Assembly (NCBI GenBank): GCA_945865815.1
Contig: CAMBFR010000038.1
Coordinates: forward strand, 1-33,527
Direction: 5' to 3'
DNA length: 33,527 nt
From: Candidatus Sulfopaludibacter sp. SbA3
GTDB lineage: Bacteria; Acidobacteriota; Terriglobia; 20CM-2-55-15
The notes below the pieces were generated by a model. The model saw only the letters and a program-made list of their open reading frames with translations. It had not been told where the DNA came from and searched no databases. The position numbers and the translations under genes are program-made. Shown here piece by piece: positions 24,450 through 33,381 of this stretch (positions are counted from its first letter, which is position 1; each line of letters starts with the position of its first letter).

Positions 24450-26843
24450 ATGTCACTTGGAACAGATCATCCGCAGCACGGGGCTTTCAGCCCGTCCGAA
24501 CCTGAAACCTGGGGCGATGCGGTATTTCCGCTCGGGGCTTTTGTCTACGGAGACACAACGACATTCGCGGTGTACTCCAAAAACGCGACACGCCTGCTCC
24601 TGGAGATCTACGACACACACATGGGTGAGCCGGCGCGTTTTGACTATTGGCTGAAGCGGGGCTCGGACAACGTGTGGCGCGCCGTGCTGAATGCCGTGCC
24701 GCCCGGCACGTTTTACGGGTTTCGATGTTGGGGGCCGAATTGGCCGTTTTCCACAGACTGGCAGCGCGGGGGAAGCCCGGCGGGGTTTATCGCGGATGTG
24801 GATGCGAACGGCCACCGCTTCAATCCCAACAAGTTTCTTTTCGATCCTTATGCCCGCGAGTTGTCGCACGACCGCGAGACTCCGGAAATGAAGGAGCTTC
24901 ATCACCACGACGCCGGCATTTACGGCTCGGGGCCGGAGCCATACAGGGGAGATAGAGATTGGCATTCTCCAGTGGTACGGCGGGAGGTCGACACGGGTCC
25001 CTGGGCGCCGAAGTCCGTCGTGATCGACGACCGGACGCCTACCGGAACCAAGCCGCGTGTCCTGCAAAAGGATGCGGCCATCTACGAAGCGCATCTGCGC
25101 GGGTTGACGCGCCACCCGTCCTCGACGCGCCTGGAGTCGATTCTGAGCGGAATTTCAGGATTCGAGGAGGTGGCGAACGTGCCGGATGCTTTTCGCGGAA
25201 CCTATGCCGGCGCCGCGTACATGGCGAAATACCTGAAGGCTCTTGGATACACCGCCATCGAGTTTCTCCCCGTTCACGAGTTCGCCAACGATCTCAATCC
25301 TGAAGGCAGTCCGGGATGGGACCGAGCCGTGGACGAGCCGCCACACGGCAATTATTGGGGATATATGACGTACGGCTTTTTCGCTCCGGACACGCGTTAC
25401 GCTCACGATCGCTCCCCGGGCGGCCCCACGCGCGAGTTCAAGAACATGGTCAAGGCCTTTCACCTGGAGGGGATCGAGGTCTATCTGGACGTCGTTTATA
25501 ACCACACGGGTGAGGGCGGTCTGTGGAGTAGCAGTTCTGCCGATACGGCCGAGATCATCTCGATGCGAGGTTTGGACAATTCCGAGTACTACGCGCTTAC
25601 GGGAGGAAATGCTTTTTACTGGGACAGCTCCGGATGCGGGAACAACCTGGATTCATCGAAAGAAGTGGTTCGCCGGCTCATCAGGGACTCGCTCGAATAT
25701 TGGGCTCTCGATATGGGTGTTGACGGTTTCCGATTCGACCTCGCGATAGTTCTCGGAAGAACCGGCAAGGACTATAAGTTCGAGGGAGGCGGCCTTCTGC
25801 TTCGTGAAATCGCGGAAATGGCTGAAGCGCAGCATATCGAGGTGATCGCTGAAGCGTGGGACATCAGCGGCTATCATGTCGGAGACTTTCCAAAAGGCTG
25901 GGCCGAATGGAACGGAGCGTACCGCGACGCGATTCGACGATTCATGAAGGGGGACGCCTGCGTTGAAAGCTTTGTCAGGTCGGTTAATGGGGACTTTCAT
26001 CGTTTTCATGACCAGGGAGGACCGCACAAGTCGGTGAACTTCATTACCGCCCACGACGGCTTCACGTTGATGGATCTCGTGAGCTACAACGAAAAGAACA
26101 ACGGTGTTCTCTGGCCGTTCGGCCCCTCCGATGGCGGGAATGACACCAATGACTCGTGGGACTCGGGCGGAGACCACGCCCTTCGGCGCGCGCGCCTTCG
26201 AAACATGTTCACGGTGCAGTTTCTGTCGCGGGGCGTTCCGATGACTCTTGGCGGCGACGAATTCGCGCGCACCCAGAATGGCAATAACAATCCATACAAG
26301 ATTGACAGCATCGGCGTCTGGCAGAACTTCGACATGATCGCAACTGCTGCGCCCACGACCGTCTCCACCGGTGGCTCCGGCAGCTATCACGACAACTACG
26401 GCCGGGATGCAAACCCAACGGGGAAAAACGGCCTGTTTCTCTTTACCGCGTTTCTACTCCGTCTGCGGCAGGCTCATCCCTGCCTGAGGCAGGCGCACTT
26501 CGGCGACTTCGTATTAGACCAGGGAAACGATGTGACCTATTGGTTCAAGAGCCAGGACGGGGTTTCCGACCTCGACGCAGGCGCCCGATGCCTCCACTGG
26601 CGCATCGACGGCAGCGCCATCGGCGATGACGATTTCCTGCTTTGCGTAAACATGGGGAATCAGGGTGTGTTCTTTTCGGTTCCCGCATCGCAGCCCGGCC
26701 GGCACTGGCGCCGTCTTATCGATACGGCCCCGTGGGCAGAGGTCTATGGGAATTTCTGGAACGCCGAAAAGGCGGATGTCATGGAATCCGGCTACTGGGT
26801 GAATCCCTATTCGGTCGTTCTGCTGGTCGAAAGGCGGGGGTAG
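24450..26843 (+). CDS. glgX: Glycogen debranching enzyme GlgX/isoamylase (GH13_11)
   Basis: A 797-residue cytoplasmic enzyme with an N-terminal CBM48-like domain (about 25-150) and a GH13 alpha-amylase domain. Conserved region I is VYNHTGEG; region II DGFRFD carries the nucleophile Asp near residue 430; region III IAEAWD carries the acid/base Glu near residue 468; and region IV is THAHDGFTL-like TAHDGFTL near 535. This architecture matches GlgX/isoamylase, which hydrolyses alpha-1,6 branches of glycogen limit dextrins. It is slightly longer than E. coli GlgX (about 657). The last of the operon, with AAGGAAG before the ATG. Confidence 0.93.
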   Translation: MSLGTDHPQHGAFSPSEPETWGDAVFPLGAFVYGDTTTFAVYSKNATRLLLEIYDTHMGEPARFDYWLKRGSDNVWRAVLNAVPPGTFYGFRCWGPNWPFSTDWQRGGSPAGFIADVDANGHRFNPNKFLFDPYARELSHDRETPEMKELHHHDAGIYGSGPEPYRGDRDWHSPVVRREVDTGPWAPKSVVIDDRTPTGTKPRVLQKDAAIYEAHLRGLTRHPSSTRLESILSGISGFEEVANVPDAFRGTYAGAAYMAKYLKALGYTAIEFLPVHEFANDLNPEGSPGWDRAVDEPPHGNYWGYMTYGFFAPDTRYAHDRSPGGPTREFKNMVKAFHLEGIEVYLDVVYNHTGEGGLWSSSSADTAEIISMRGLDNSEYYALTGGNAFYWDSSGCGNNLDSSKEVVRRLIRDSLEYWALDMGVDGFRFDLAIVLGRTGKDYKFEGGGLLLREIAEMAEAQHIEVIAEAWDISGYHVGDFPKGWAEWNGAYRDAIRRFMKGDACVESFVRSVNGDFHRFHDQGGPHKSVNFITAHDGFTLMDLVSYNEKNNGVLWPFGPSDGGNDTNDSWDSGGDHALRRARLRNMFTVQFLSRGVPMTLGGDEFARTQNGNNNPYKIDSIGVWQNFDMIATAAPTTVSTGGSGSYHDNYGRDANPTGKNGLFLFTAFLLRLRQAHPCLRQAHFGDFVLDQGNDVTYWFKSQDGVSDLDAGARCLHWRIDGSAIGDDDFLLCVNMGNQGVFFSVPASQPGRHWRRLIDTAPWAEVYGNFWNAEKADVMESGYWVNPYSVVLLVERRG

Positions 26844-26858
26844 GGATAAACGAAAAGG

Positions 26859-26930
26859 CTCCTCAGGTAGGGCTCGAACCTACAACCCTCCGGTTAACAG
26901 CCGGATGCTCTACCATTGAGCTACTGAGGA
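26859..26930 (-). tRNA. tRNA-Asn (GTT anticodon)
   Basis: On the minus strand this 72-base cloverleaf has acceptor TCCTCAG/CTGAGGA, a D-arm with AGCTCAATGGTAGAGC, the anticodon loop CTGTTAA with GTT at 26896-26898 (reading asparagine codons), and the T-arm GGTTCGAGCCC. The discriminator base is G, as expected for Asn. The CCA end is not encoded (CCT follows). It lies just downstream of the GlgX stop, in antisense orientation. Confidence 0.97.
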
Positions 26931-27206
26931 ACAATGGCACGGACGGCGTTGACGCCGATGTGACCCAGAGAGAGTAACAAACGCGGAAATACAGTGTCAA
27001 TCGGGGTTTCCGGCAGACCTACGGCACCCCGAATCCCTTAAGCGCTGCATAGCTTCCTTCTGGGAAACGGCAGGACGCAAAGGCTGTATGACAGCGATCG
27101 GAATTCTTCTCAGCTTCAAAATTACTTCCTCTCAGTTTTGACTGCCTCGCATAAACCATTTTCAGGCAACGTCACTACATAGGTACAGTGGATATACTCG
27201 GAGTGT
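26931..27206. other. Gap between tRNA-Asn and Nudix/MBL gene
   Basis: About 276 bases without a supported gene. It is the likely promoter region of the tRNA-Asn (read leftward) and of the Nudix/MBL gene (read rightward). I see no convincing paired -35/-10 motifs or terminator. Confidence 0.5.
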
Positions 27207-28484
27207 ATGACAAGCCCAAAGTCTGCTGCTGTCGTGGTTCTCGTGCGAACCCAACCGGAACTCGAAGTCTTCTGGATGCGCCGCTCACCTCAGATGGTTT
27301 TTCAGGGCGGGTACCACGCATTTCCCGGTGGACAGCTCGATCCGAACGAAGATGCACGGGTTTGCGCCGCGAGAGAACTTCAGGAAGAAACCGGCGTTAC
27401 AGTCGATCCATCCACATTAATAGATGTCGGCAGATGGATGACACCCGCGTTTGTGCCACGCCGGTTCGATACCTGCTTCTTTCTTGCGCAATGTCCGGAT
27501 GGGGAGAATCCGCGCATCACATCCGGCGAGCATGACCTAGGCGAATGGATCCGGCCGGCAGACGCCGTGGCGAAATGGCAGGAAGGCCGGATCCTGATGG
27601 CGCCGCCGGTTCTCCACGGATTGAAGTGCCTTGCTGAGGGTCTGGACGACATAGAGGAAAGGATGAAGGCCAGTCCCTGGGCGAGTGGCGAGCCGATTCT
27701 CGCAGGTGAGCTGCGAGCGGGAATCCTGCTTGTGCCCGTGCGCACACCGACGCTGCCGCCGGCCACACACACGAATTGCTACGTCATCGGCGGCGATGAG
27801 GTGATCGTCGTGGATCCCGCATCGCCGTATGAAGATCAACAGGAGATGCTGGATCGAGTGCTCGATAACAGGAAAATCCGTGAGATCTGGCTCACGCATC
27901 TCCATCAGGATCACATCGGCGGGGCGATGCACCTGAAGAAGGAGCGCAACGTGAAGATCGCGGCACACCCGATTACCAAGCGTGGCCTGGAAGGAATTGT
28001 CGAGGTCGATCGGACGTTCGCCCAGAACGAGCGCGTGGAGTTGAGCGGCAATCCGGGTTGGATTTTGAACGTCCTGCACACGCCGGGTCACGCCCGCGGG
28101 CATGTATGCATATTCGAGGAAAAGAATGGTTCTCTGATTCTGGGTGATCTGATGGCCGGGTTTGGGACGATCGTGATCGATCCGCCCGAAGGGCATATGG
28201 CCACCTATTTCGATTCTCTGAGGCGGATGCAGGCGCTGGACGTGACGGCGCTGTTCCCGGCGCACGGCCCGGTAATGGCCAACCCCAAAGAGAAGATCCA
28301 GAAGTATCTGGACCATCGGATGGAACGGGAGCGGAAAATACTCGCGGCCTGGCAGCAGGGAAGACGTTCGGCGGCGGAGATTGTGGAAGAGGTTTATACG
28401 GATGTCCCGCCGGCGATGTACGGAGTGGCGGAGCGGTCGGTCGCCGCACATCTGGAGAAGCTCAGGGAAGAAGGGAGAATCTAG
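27207..28484 (+). CDS. Nudix hydrolase fused to a metallo-beta-lactamase domain with winged-helix tail
   Basis: A 425-residue fusion. Residues 1 to about 150 form a Nudix domain with a complete box at 42-64 (G42, E48, R56-E57, E60-E61, G63). Residues 170-360 form a metallo-beta-lactamase domain with H231-x-H233-x-D235-H236 and later TPGHARGH and HGP metal ligands, closest in layout to the LACTB2-like RNA-endonuclease branch. The tail from about 365 (RSAAEIVEEVY...VAAHLEKLREEG) resembles the small winged-helix of that branch. A role in RNA or nucleotide-related metabolism is inferred; both active sites look intact. It is separated from the upstream tRNA by a 275-base gap with no gene that I see. 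Confidence 0.9.
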   Translation: MTSPKSAAVVVLVRTQPELEVFWMRRSPQMVFQGGYHAFPGGQLDPNEDARVCAARELQEETGVTVDPSTLIDVGRWMTPAFVPRRFDTCFFLAQCPDGENPRITSGEHDLGEWIRPADAVAKWQEGRILMAPPVLHGLKCLAEGLDDIEERMKASPWASGEPILAGELRAGILLVPVRTPTLPPATHTNCYVIGGDEVIVVDPASPYEDQQEMLDRVLDNRKIREIWLTHLHQDHIGGAMHLKKERNVKIAAHPITKRGLEGIVEVDRTFAQNERVELSGNPGWILNVLHTPGHARGHVCIFEEKNGSLILGDLMAGFGTIVIDPPEGHMATYFDSLRRMQALDVTALFPAHGPVMANPKEKIQKYLDHRMERERKILAAWQQGRRSAAEIVEEVYTDVPPAMYGVAERSVAAHLEKLREEGRI

Positions 28485-28502
28485 CGAACGGGGCTCCTTG
28501 GG

Positions 28503-28582
28503 AACCACCTCGTCTGCGCCTCTTCGGTAGCTTCGCAGCTTTTCTTGATCGCGCAGCCACCCCTCCTAACTCAGGAGGGGAG
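28503..28582 (-). repeat. Dispersed CCCCTCCT repeat element, copy 2
   Basis: On the minus strand the core CCCCTCCTGAGTTAGGAGGGG (28561-28580 or so) forms a hairpin followed by GTGGCTGCGC and, about 55 bases on, a GAGGTGGTT right end. The core and the GGTGG ends match copy 1 at 6101-6150. It lies between the Nudix/MBL stop and the MiaB start, and may serve as a bidirectional hairpin. Confidence 0.65.
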
Positions 28583-28619
28583 TTTTAGAGTCCTCCTGAT
28601 CACGTATAATCGCCACCTC

Positions 28620-29885
28620 ATGCAGAAGTTCTACATACGCACCTTCGGATGTCAGATGAATGTGGCTGACTCGAATGAAATGGGCCGCCACCTGAAGGCT
28701 CGCGGTCTTGTCGAAACCGAGGATCCGGAGGAGGCCTCCGTTCTCCTGGTCAACACCTGCACGGTGCGGCAGCATGCAGAGGACGTTGCGTTCTCCGAAC
28801 TGGGCCGCCTGAGGCCCTGGAAAACCCGGAAGCCCGGCCGCAAACTTGTCGTCACCGGTTGTGCGGCGGAACGAACCAAGCAATCACTGCGGGGCCGGTT
28901 CCCGTTCGTGGACCTCGTTGTCGGCGCAAAGGCGATCGAAGACTTTGGTCAGATGGCCGAACGGCTGCTCGCCAAGCGCGCGACCGATGAGGATCTCGAT
29001 TACGCCATTCCATCGATGGGTCATCAGGTTTCGGGGTTTGTCACCATCATGCGCGGATGCAACTACTCGTGTACCTACTGCATCGTTCCATATGTTCGCG
29101 GCCGCGAGAGCTATCACCCGATGGAGCAGATCCTTGGCGAAGTGCGCGATCGCGTGAATGAAGGCGCCAGCGAGATTACGCTGCTCGGCCAGACCGTGAA
29201 TTCTTATCACAGCGACGGCTCGAAGGGCAGGGACACGGATTTCGCGGATCTGCTGGAGGAAGTCGCGAAGGTTGACGGCGTGGACAGAATCCGTTTCATG
29301 AGCCCGCATCCTTATTACATGACCGATCGCGTCATCGAAACGATGGCTGGCGTGCCGCAGGTTTGCGAGGCGCTGCACCTGCCCGTGCAGTCCGGATCCA
29401 ATCGTGTGCTCAAGACGATGATGCGGACCTATACGCGGGAACACTATATCGGGCTTGCGGAGAAGATGCGGAAGGCCATGCCGGACATGACGTTGAGCAC
29501 GGACGTGATCGTTGGATTTCCGGGAGAAACCGACGCGGAGTTCCGCGAGACGCTGTCGCTGATCCGGGAAACGCAGTTCGACTGGGGATACATTTTCAAA
29601 TACTCGCCGCGAGAGGGAACACCTGCGGCCGAAATGGAATGCCCGCCGCTGGAATTGATCGAAGAGCGTCATCAGGAATGTCTCGCGGTGCTGGAGGAAA
29701 CAGGCGCGGGCAGGCGAGCCCGGCTGCCGGGTACCGTACACGAGGTCCTGATCGAGGATGGCAATTTCGGCCGGAGCCGCTCCAACCACAAGATCCGCGT
29801 TCAGGGCGATGTTGTAACCGGTGAGATCGTGCGCGTGAAGATTACGGCCGCCGAGCGCGCAACACTGCAAGCCGTGCCAGTCTAG
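28620..29885 (+). CDS. miaB: tRNA-2-methylthio-N6-dimethylallyladenosine synthase MiaB
   Basis: A 421-residue radical SAM methylthiotransferase that methylthiolates N6-isopentenyladenosine at position 37 of tRNAs reading UNN codons. All domains are intact: N-terminal UPF0004 with Cys11, Cys47 and Cys81 for the auxiliary 4Fe-4S cluster, radical SAM motif CxxxCxxC as C147-C151-C154, and a C-terminal TRAM domain (about 360-421). I chose the ATG at 28620, which starts MQKFYIRTFGC; the frame is open 75 bases upstream but that part contains the repeat. Its 3' end overlaps RNase Z by 4 bases in a convergent arrangement. Confidence 0.95.
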   Translation: MQKFYIRTFGCQMNVADSNEMGRHLKARGLVETEDPEEASVLLVNTCTVRQHAEDVAFSELGRLRPWKTRKPGRKLVVTGCAAERTKQSLRGRFPFVDLVVGAKAIEDFGQMAERLLAKRATDEDLDYAIPSMGHQVSGFVTIMRGCNYSCTYCIVPYVRGRESYHPMEQILGEVRDRVNEGASEITLLGQTVNSYHSDGSKGRDTDFADLLEEVAKVDGVDRIRFMSPHPYYMTDRVIETMAGVPQVCEALHLPVQSGSNRVLKTMMRTYTREHYIGLAEKMRKAMPDMTLSTDVIVGFPGETDAEFRETLSLIRETQFDWGYIFKYSPREGTPAAEMECPPLELIEERHQECLAVLEETGAGRRARLPGTVHEVLIEDGNFGRSRSNHKIRVQGDVVTGEIVRVKITAAERATLQAVPV

Positions 29886-30796
29886 ATTTCCACTTCAAGC
29901 AGGTCCCTGCCAACCGTAATGTTCTCGAAGACCTCGCGGGCGGCGTCTCCCATTTTTGCGATGTCGCGGCCGTCGTAGCGCGAGCTGAAGTGCGTTGCGA
30001 TAAGGATTTCGGCGCGCGCCTCTTTGGCGACGCGCGCCGCATCGTCCATTGTCGAGTGTTTGCGGTCGCGCGCCAGGGCGGCGTCCTCGGAACCAAACGT
30101 TGTTTCGTGAATGAGCGCGGTGCAGTGGTCGGCCAGTTCAATGGACCGCTGAGAAAACTGCGTGTCGAGGCAATACACGACGGACTTTCCGGGCCGGGGC
30201 GGGCCAAGAACCATGTCCGGCGTGATCGTGCGTCCGTCCGGGAGCGTGATGCTCTGACCATCCTGGAGCTTTCCGTAGAGCGGCCCACGGGGAATCTTGA
30301 GTTCTTCCGCGCGATCGAGGTCGAAAATTCCCGCGCGAGGCTTTTCCTGGAATCTCCAGCCCAGGCAGAAGATCGAGTGGTCCAGCGGGAGCGCATCGAC
30401 GTAGAACTCGTCTTCTTCGAGGACGCGGCCGCGATATCCACGCGGGAATTCCTGAACTGTCAGCTTGAAGCTGAACTGCATATCCGAGGTTCGGAACGCC
30501 GCATTCAGGAACACGCGCAGGCCTTCAGGGCCGAACACATTCAGCGGGGTTTCGCGTCCATCGAGGTGAAGCGTGCTGATGAGGCCGCAGATTCCGTAGA
30601 GATGATCGCCGTGAAGATGTCCGATGAAGATACTGTGGATACGGCTCCGCTTCACGGTGCTTCGCATGAGCTGGAGCTGCGTGCCCTCCCCGCAATCAAA
30701 GAGAAACACGTCTCCTTCACGGACTAAGGCGGTTGAAGAGAGGCCGCGGCTCAGTGTTGGAACGGCAGAACTGGTGCCAAGAAGAACAATTCTCAT
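29882..30796 (-). CDS. rnz: Ribonuclease Z
   Basis: A 304-residue tRNA 3'-endonuclease of the metallo-beta-lactamase superfamily, which removes 3' trailers from tRNAs without encoded CCA, such as the tRNA-Asn here. The metal motif is H60-x-H62-x-D64-H65, with further ligands in TALIHETTFG and ATHFSSRY. The length fits the bacterial short form (about 300), and the start is the ATG at 30796 rather than a TTG three bases earlier. It converges on MiaB with a 4-base overlap, so the two stops share sequence. Confidence 0.95.
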   Translation of the reverse strand: MRIVLLGTSSAVPTLSRGLSSTALVREGDVFLFDCGEGTQLQLMRSTVKRSRIHSIFIGHLHGDHLYGICGLISTLHLDGRETPLNVFGPEGLRVFLNAAFRTSDMQFSFKLTVQEFPRGYRGRVLEEDEFYVDALPLDHSIFCLGWRFQEKPRAGIFDLDRAEELKIPRGPLYGKLQDGQSITLPDGRTITPDMVLGPPRPGKSVVYCLDTQFSQRSIELADHCTALIHETTFGSEDAALARDRKHSTMDDAARVAKEARAEILIATHFSSRYDGRDIAKMGDAAREVFENITVGRDLLEVEI

Positions 30797-30875
30797 CAAG
30801 ATTCGCAGCTTACCACGCGCCTAAAGTTTTCGTGCCATTTGTCCGGCGATAACGATATAGTCCCTTAAAAGCTAT

Positions 30876-31613
30876 ATGCGGAAAAGGTTTCTGGCAGTTC
30901 TAACCTTTATCACTGTCTTCGTTTCGCTCGCCATTTCGGACGTGCCGGTTCCGGCATCGGAGTTCACGTTCGCCCGCGTCGAGTTCACGATGAACCTTTC
31001 GGCGAATTTCCAGCGCGAGGCGCCGTGGCATCACGACTATCCGTTTTCGGAAGATCTCTATCTCACGATGCTCAAAGAAGTTACCAGCGTGAGTACGAGC
31101 CCGGAGTCTTTCAAGATAGTTCGTTTCGACGACCCCGAGGTTTTTCAGTTCCCATTCCTCTATGTTTCCGAGCCCGGCTTCATGGCCCTGACCGAGAAAG
31201 AGGTTGTCGGCCTGCGGGACTACATCAATCGCGGGGGCTTCGTCATGTACGACGACTTCCGTGGACGCGACCTTGTCAATCTGCAACGCCAGATGAAGAG
31301 GGTCTTCCCCGAGCGCGACATGGTCCGGCTCGACGTTTCGCACGAGATTTTCCACACCTTCTACGATATTGAGACTCTCGATATGCAACTGCCCTATGGC
31401 GGCGACGGTGGCGATCCGCGATTTGGCGGCGCGACGCGCGCGGAGTTCTGGGCAATGAAGGACGACGAAGATCGCGTCGTCATGATTGCAAATCAGAACA
31501 ACGATTTTGGCGAATTCTGGGAATGGGTGGATCGTGGCGAGATGCCGTTTCAGCCTGCGGCGCAGTCGGTGAAGTTCGGAATTAATTACCTAATTTACGC
31601 AATGACACATTAG
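30876..31613 (+). CDS. DUF4159 domain-containing secreted protein
   Basis: A 245-residue exported protein with a signal peptide (about 1-27). The segment GGFVMYDDFRG (about 121-131) with a preceding TEKEVVGLRDYINRGG is the DUF4159 signature, a Rossmann-like alpha/beta domain (similar in fold to class I glutamine amidotransferase-like proteins) common in Acidobacteriota, Bacteroidota and Planctomycetota. Standalone versions like this one are usual near MoxR/DUF58 clusters, which are not in this window. Its last 32 bases overlap the convergent D-alanyl-D-alanine carboxypeptidase gene. Confidence 0.9.
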   Translation: MRKRFLAVLTFITVFVSLAISDVPVPASEFTFARVEFTMNLSANFQREAPWHHDYPFSEDLYLTMLKEVTSVSTSPESFKIVRFDDPEVFQFPFLYVSEPGFMALTEKEVVGLRDYINRGGFVMYDDFRGRDLVNLQRQMKRVFPERDMVRLDVSHEIFHTFYDIETLDMQLPYGGDGGDPRFGGATRAEFWAMKDDEDRVVMIANQNNDFGEFWEWVDRGEMPFQPAAQSVKFGINYLIYAMTH

Positions 31614-32784
31614 TCATTGGAATGCCGCCCGATTCCTGGATAACGGCCTTCAGAAAAACGTCCTGAAGCTGTCTGTACCTCAGAACCGATCCCTTCGTAT
31701 TAAATATCGAAAACACCAGCGGCCCGTGGTCCTTCGTGTAGACGATTCCGGCCAGCGTGCTTACTCCGCCGTCCGTGCCAGGCAGCGTTCCGGTCTTTGC
31801 AACGATCCCGCCGCGAAAATCGGCTGAAGAGAAACGCCGCTTCAGCGTTCCATCATCGACGCCCGCGACCGGAAGAATATCCTCGGGCGACATGTCGTGC
31901 GCATCGAGCCATCCGACCAGTTCACGGAACAGCAGCACGGTGCTGCGGGGCGTAATGCGGTTCTGCTCGAGGCCGGACGTGCGCCTCACCAGGATCTCCG
32001 TTTGCGGAATCCCCACCTGTTCCATCAGGAATTGTTCTACGGCTTTGGGACCGCCCAGCGTTTCTCCGAGGCGTTCCGCTATGGGATTGCTGCTGTGGGC
32101 ATTCTGGAAAAGAACGATGTCGCGAAGCGTTGAAGAGGTATGACTCGCCACGAGCGTTCCGCTGAATTCCTGCCCGATTTTCCTTGCGCCGACAATGCGT
32201 ACGCCAACGCTGTTAAGAACGACTCCCAGCCGCTTCATGGAGCGGTCCAGCGTGTAATAATTTCCAAAAGACAATGGTCCTACGACGATGAGATCTCCGG
32301 TTACCCGCGAGATTCCGGCGCGAACCACCTGGCGAATCAATCGCGTAATGTCCATCGAGGAGAGATTCGGATCGCCTTCAGCTCCCAGAATCAGATTGCC
32401 CTTAAGGACGCGCGTTTTCTTGTTGAGGTCGCCATCCATATAAAAGGCGGTCCGGAACCTTCGGTCGGCGCCGAAGCGGGAGAGGGCCGCAAACGTTGTT
32501 GCGACCTTGATGACCGATGCCGGATTGAATGCAATGTCGCTCTGGTAGTCGGCGTAAATGGCTGCGCCATCAAGCGATTCGATGAGGAATCCCTGCGTTT
32601 CCAGGTTGAAACCGCGCTTCGTCAGAGTATTCAGGTACGAACTCTCCGCCATAGTCGGGAAGCGTTCGGGAACGATTGTGGGAAGACCACCCGCGCTGGG
32701 AAACGATGAAGCGAATTCCTGAGCCTGAATCGGCCAGAAGAGGAAAAGGATCAGACATGCGGTTGAGAGCAGGTACCTGATCAT
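31582..32784 (-). CDS. D-alanyl-D-alanine carboxypeptidase/endopeptidase, PBP4 type (peptidase S13)
   Basis: A 400-residue penicillin-binding protein of class C type 4 (DacB-like), which trims or cleaves peptidoglycan cross-links in the periplasm. It has a signal peptide (about 1-21), and the three PBP active-site motifs: SxxK as S90-V-I-K93, SxN as S231-S-N233, and KTG as K330-T-G332. It is shorter than E. coli PBP4 (477), mainly by reduction of the domain inserted between the first two motifs. The 3' end overlaps the DUF4159 gene by 32 bases. Confidence 0.92.
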   Translation of the reverse strand: MIRYLLSTACLILFLFWPIQAQEFASSFPSAGGLPTIVPERFPTMAESSYLNTLTKRGFNLETQGFLIESLDGAAIYADYQSDIAFNPASVIKVATTFAALSRFGADRRFRTAFYMDGDLNKKTRVLKGNLILGAEGDPNLSSMDITRLIRQVVRAGISRVTGDLIVVGPLSFGNYYTLDRSMKRLGVVLNSVGVRIVGARKIGQEFSGTLVASHTSSTLRDIVLFQNAHSSNPIAERLGETLGGPKAVEQFLMEQVGIPQTEILVRRTSGLEQNRITPRSTVLLFRELVGWLDAHDMSPEDILPVAGVDDGTLKRRFSSADFRGGIVAKTGTLPGTDGGVSTLAGIVYTKDHGPLVFSIFNTKGSVLRYRQLQDVFLKAVIQESGGIPMTNVSLRKLGN

Positions 32785-33048
32785 GCGCGACTGAATGTGA
32801 ATCCTGTCATCGTGTTATATCTGTTCAACCGTTCCGTAAAGCGGGACAATTCTGCCAGAAAAATTCCAGAATTAGAAGGGCTCCCATGAAAAAGTGAATA
32901 AATTTTGGATTTCTGCTCAAGCACGGATCAGGCCTCGCGAGATTTTCCAGTCCGTTATCACAGTGCCGCAGGAAACTCTGTTGTATTTTTGACACCATGT
33001 ATTTCTCTACAGGAGTGACTGCACTTTGTCAGAGAGGTGGTCTGGCTA

Positions 33049-33303
33049 ATGCTCATTATCAGCCGTAAGAAGGATCAGAAGATCATCATTGCAGACGACA
33101 TCGAGATTACAGTCCTCGAAGTCGGCCGCAGTCGTGTGCGGTTCGGCATCAAGGCTCCGAAACACGTCACCATTCACACCCGGCTGGAACAGTTACCCAA
33201 CCCTCTGGAAGCAGACCACGAAGCAATCGCCGAAACCCCTGCAGTGGAACCAAAACCAATCCAGGTTTACGCCGCCGTGGCCGGAATACGGAAGCGGAAC
33301 TAG
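33049..33303 (+). CDS. csrA: CsrA-family carbon storage regulator with altered RNA-binding residue
   Basis: An 84-residue homologue of CsrA, a homodimeric RNA-binding regulator of translation. The N-terminus MLIISRKKDQ and the core VGRSRVRFGIKAPKHVTIH fit the family. Two RNA-contact features are unusual: position 44, Arg in E. coli CsrA, is Thr here with Arg shifted to 45, and residue 4 is Ile. The C-terminal tail (about residues 50-84) is longer than E. coli CsrA (61 residues). I start at ATG 33049; an upstream in-frame GTG at 33037 is less likely. The preceding AGAGAGG is only a loose ribosome-binding site. Confidence 0.9.
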   Translation: MLIISRKKDQKIIIADDIEITVLEVGRSRVRFGIKAPKHVTIHTRLEQLPNPLEADHEAIAETPAVEPKPIQVYAAVAGIRKRN

Positions 33304-33330
33304 CCCAGGCGTCCCCAAAAACATACCCCT

Positions 33331-33349
33331 GTCCGATTCAGGACCGGAC
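33331..33349. repeat. REP-like hairpin after csrA
   Basis: GTCCG (33331-33335) pairs with CGGAC (33345-33349) over a 9-base loop, flanked by CCCCT on the left and CCCCCTG on the right. It lies 28 bases past the csrA stop. Such GGACCGGAC hairpins are typical of REP-type repeats and could also act as a terminator. No transposase is nearby. Confidence 0.45.
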
Positions 33350-33381
33350 CCCCTGCCCGACTTGAGGTAGTCTTCTGCAGT

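Noticed and set aside
24478-24495. GGGCTTTCAGCCC palindrome as a repeat copy
   Set aside because: It lies inside the start of the GlgX coding sequence and has only a short match to the 16233-16314 palindromes.
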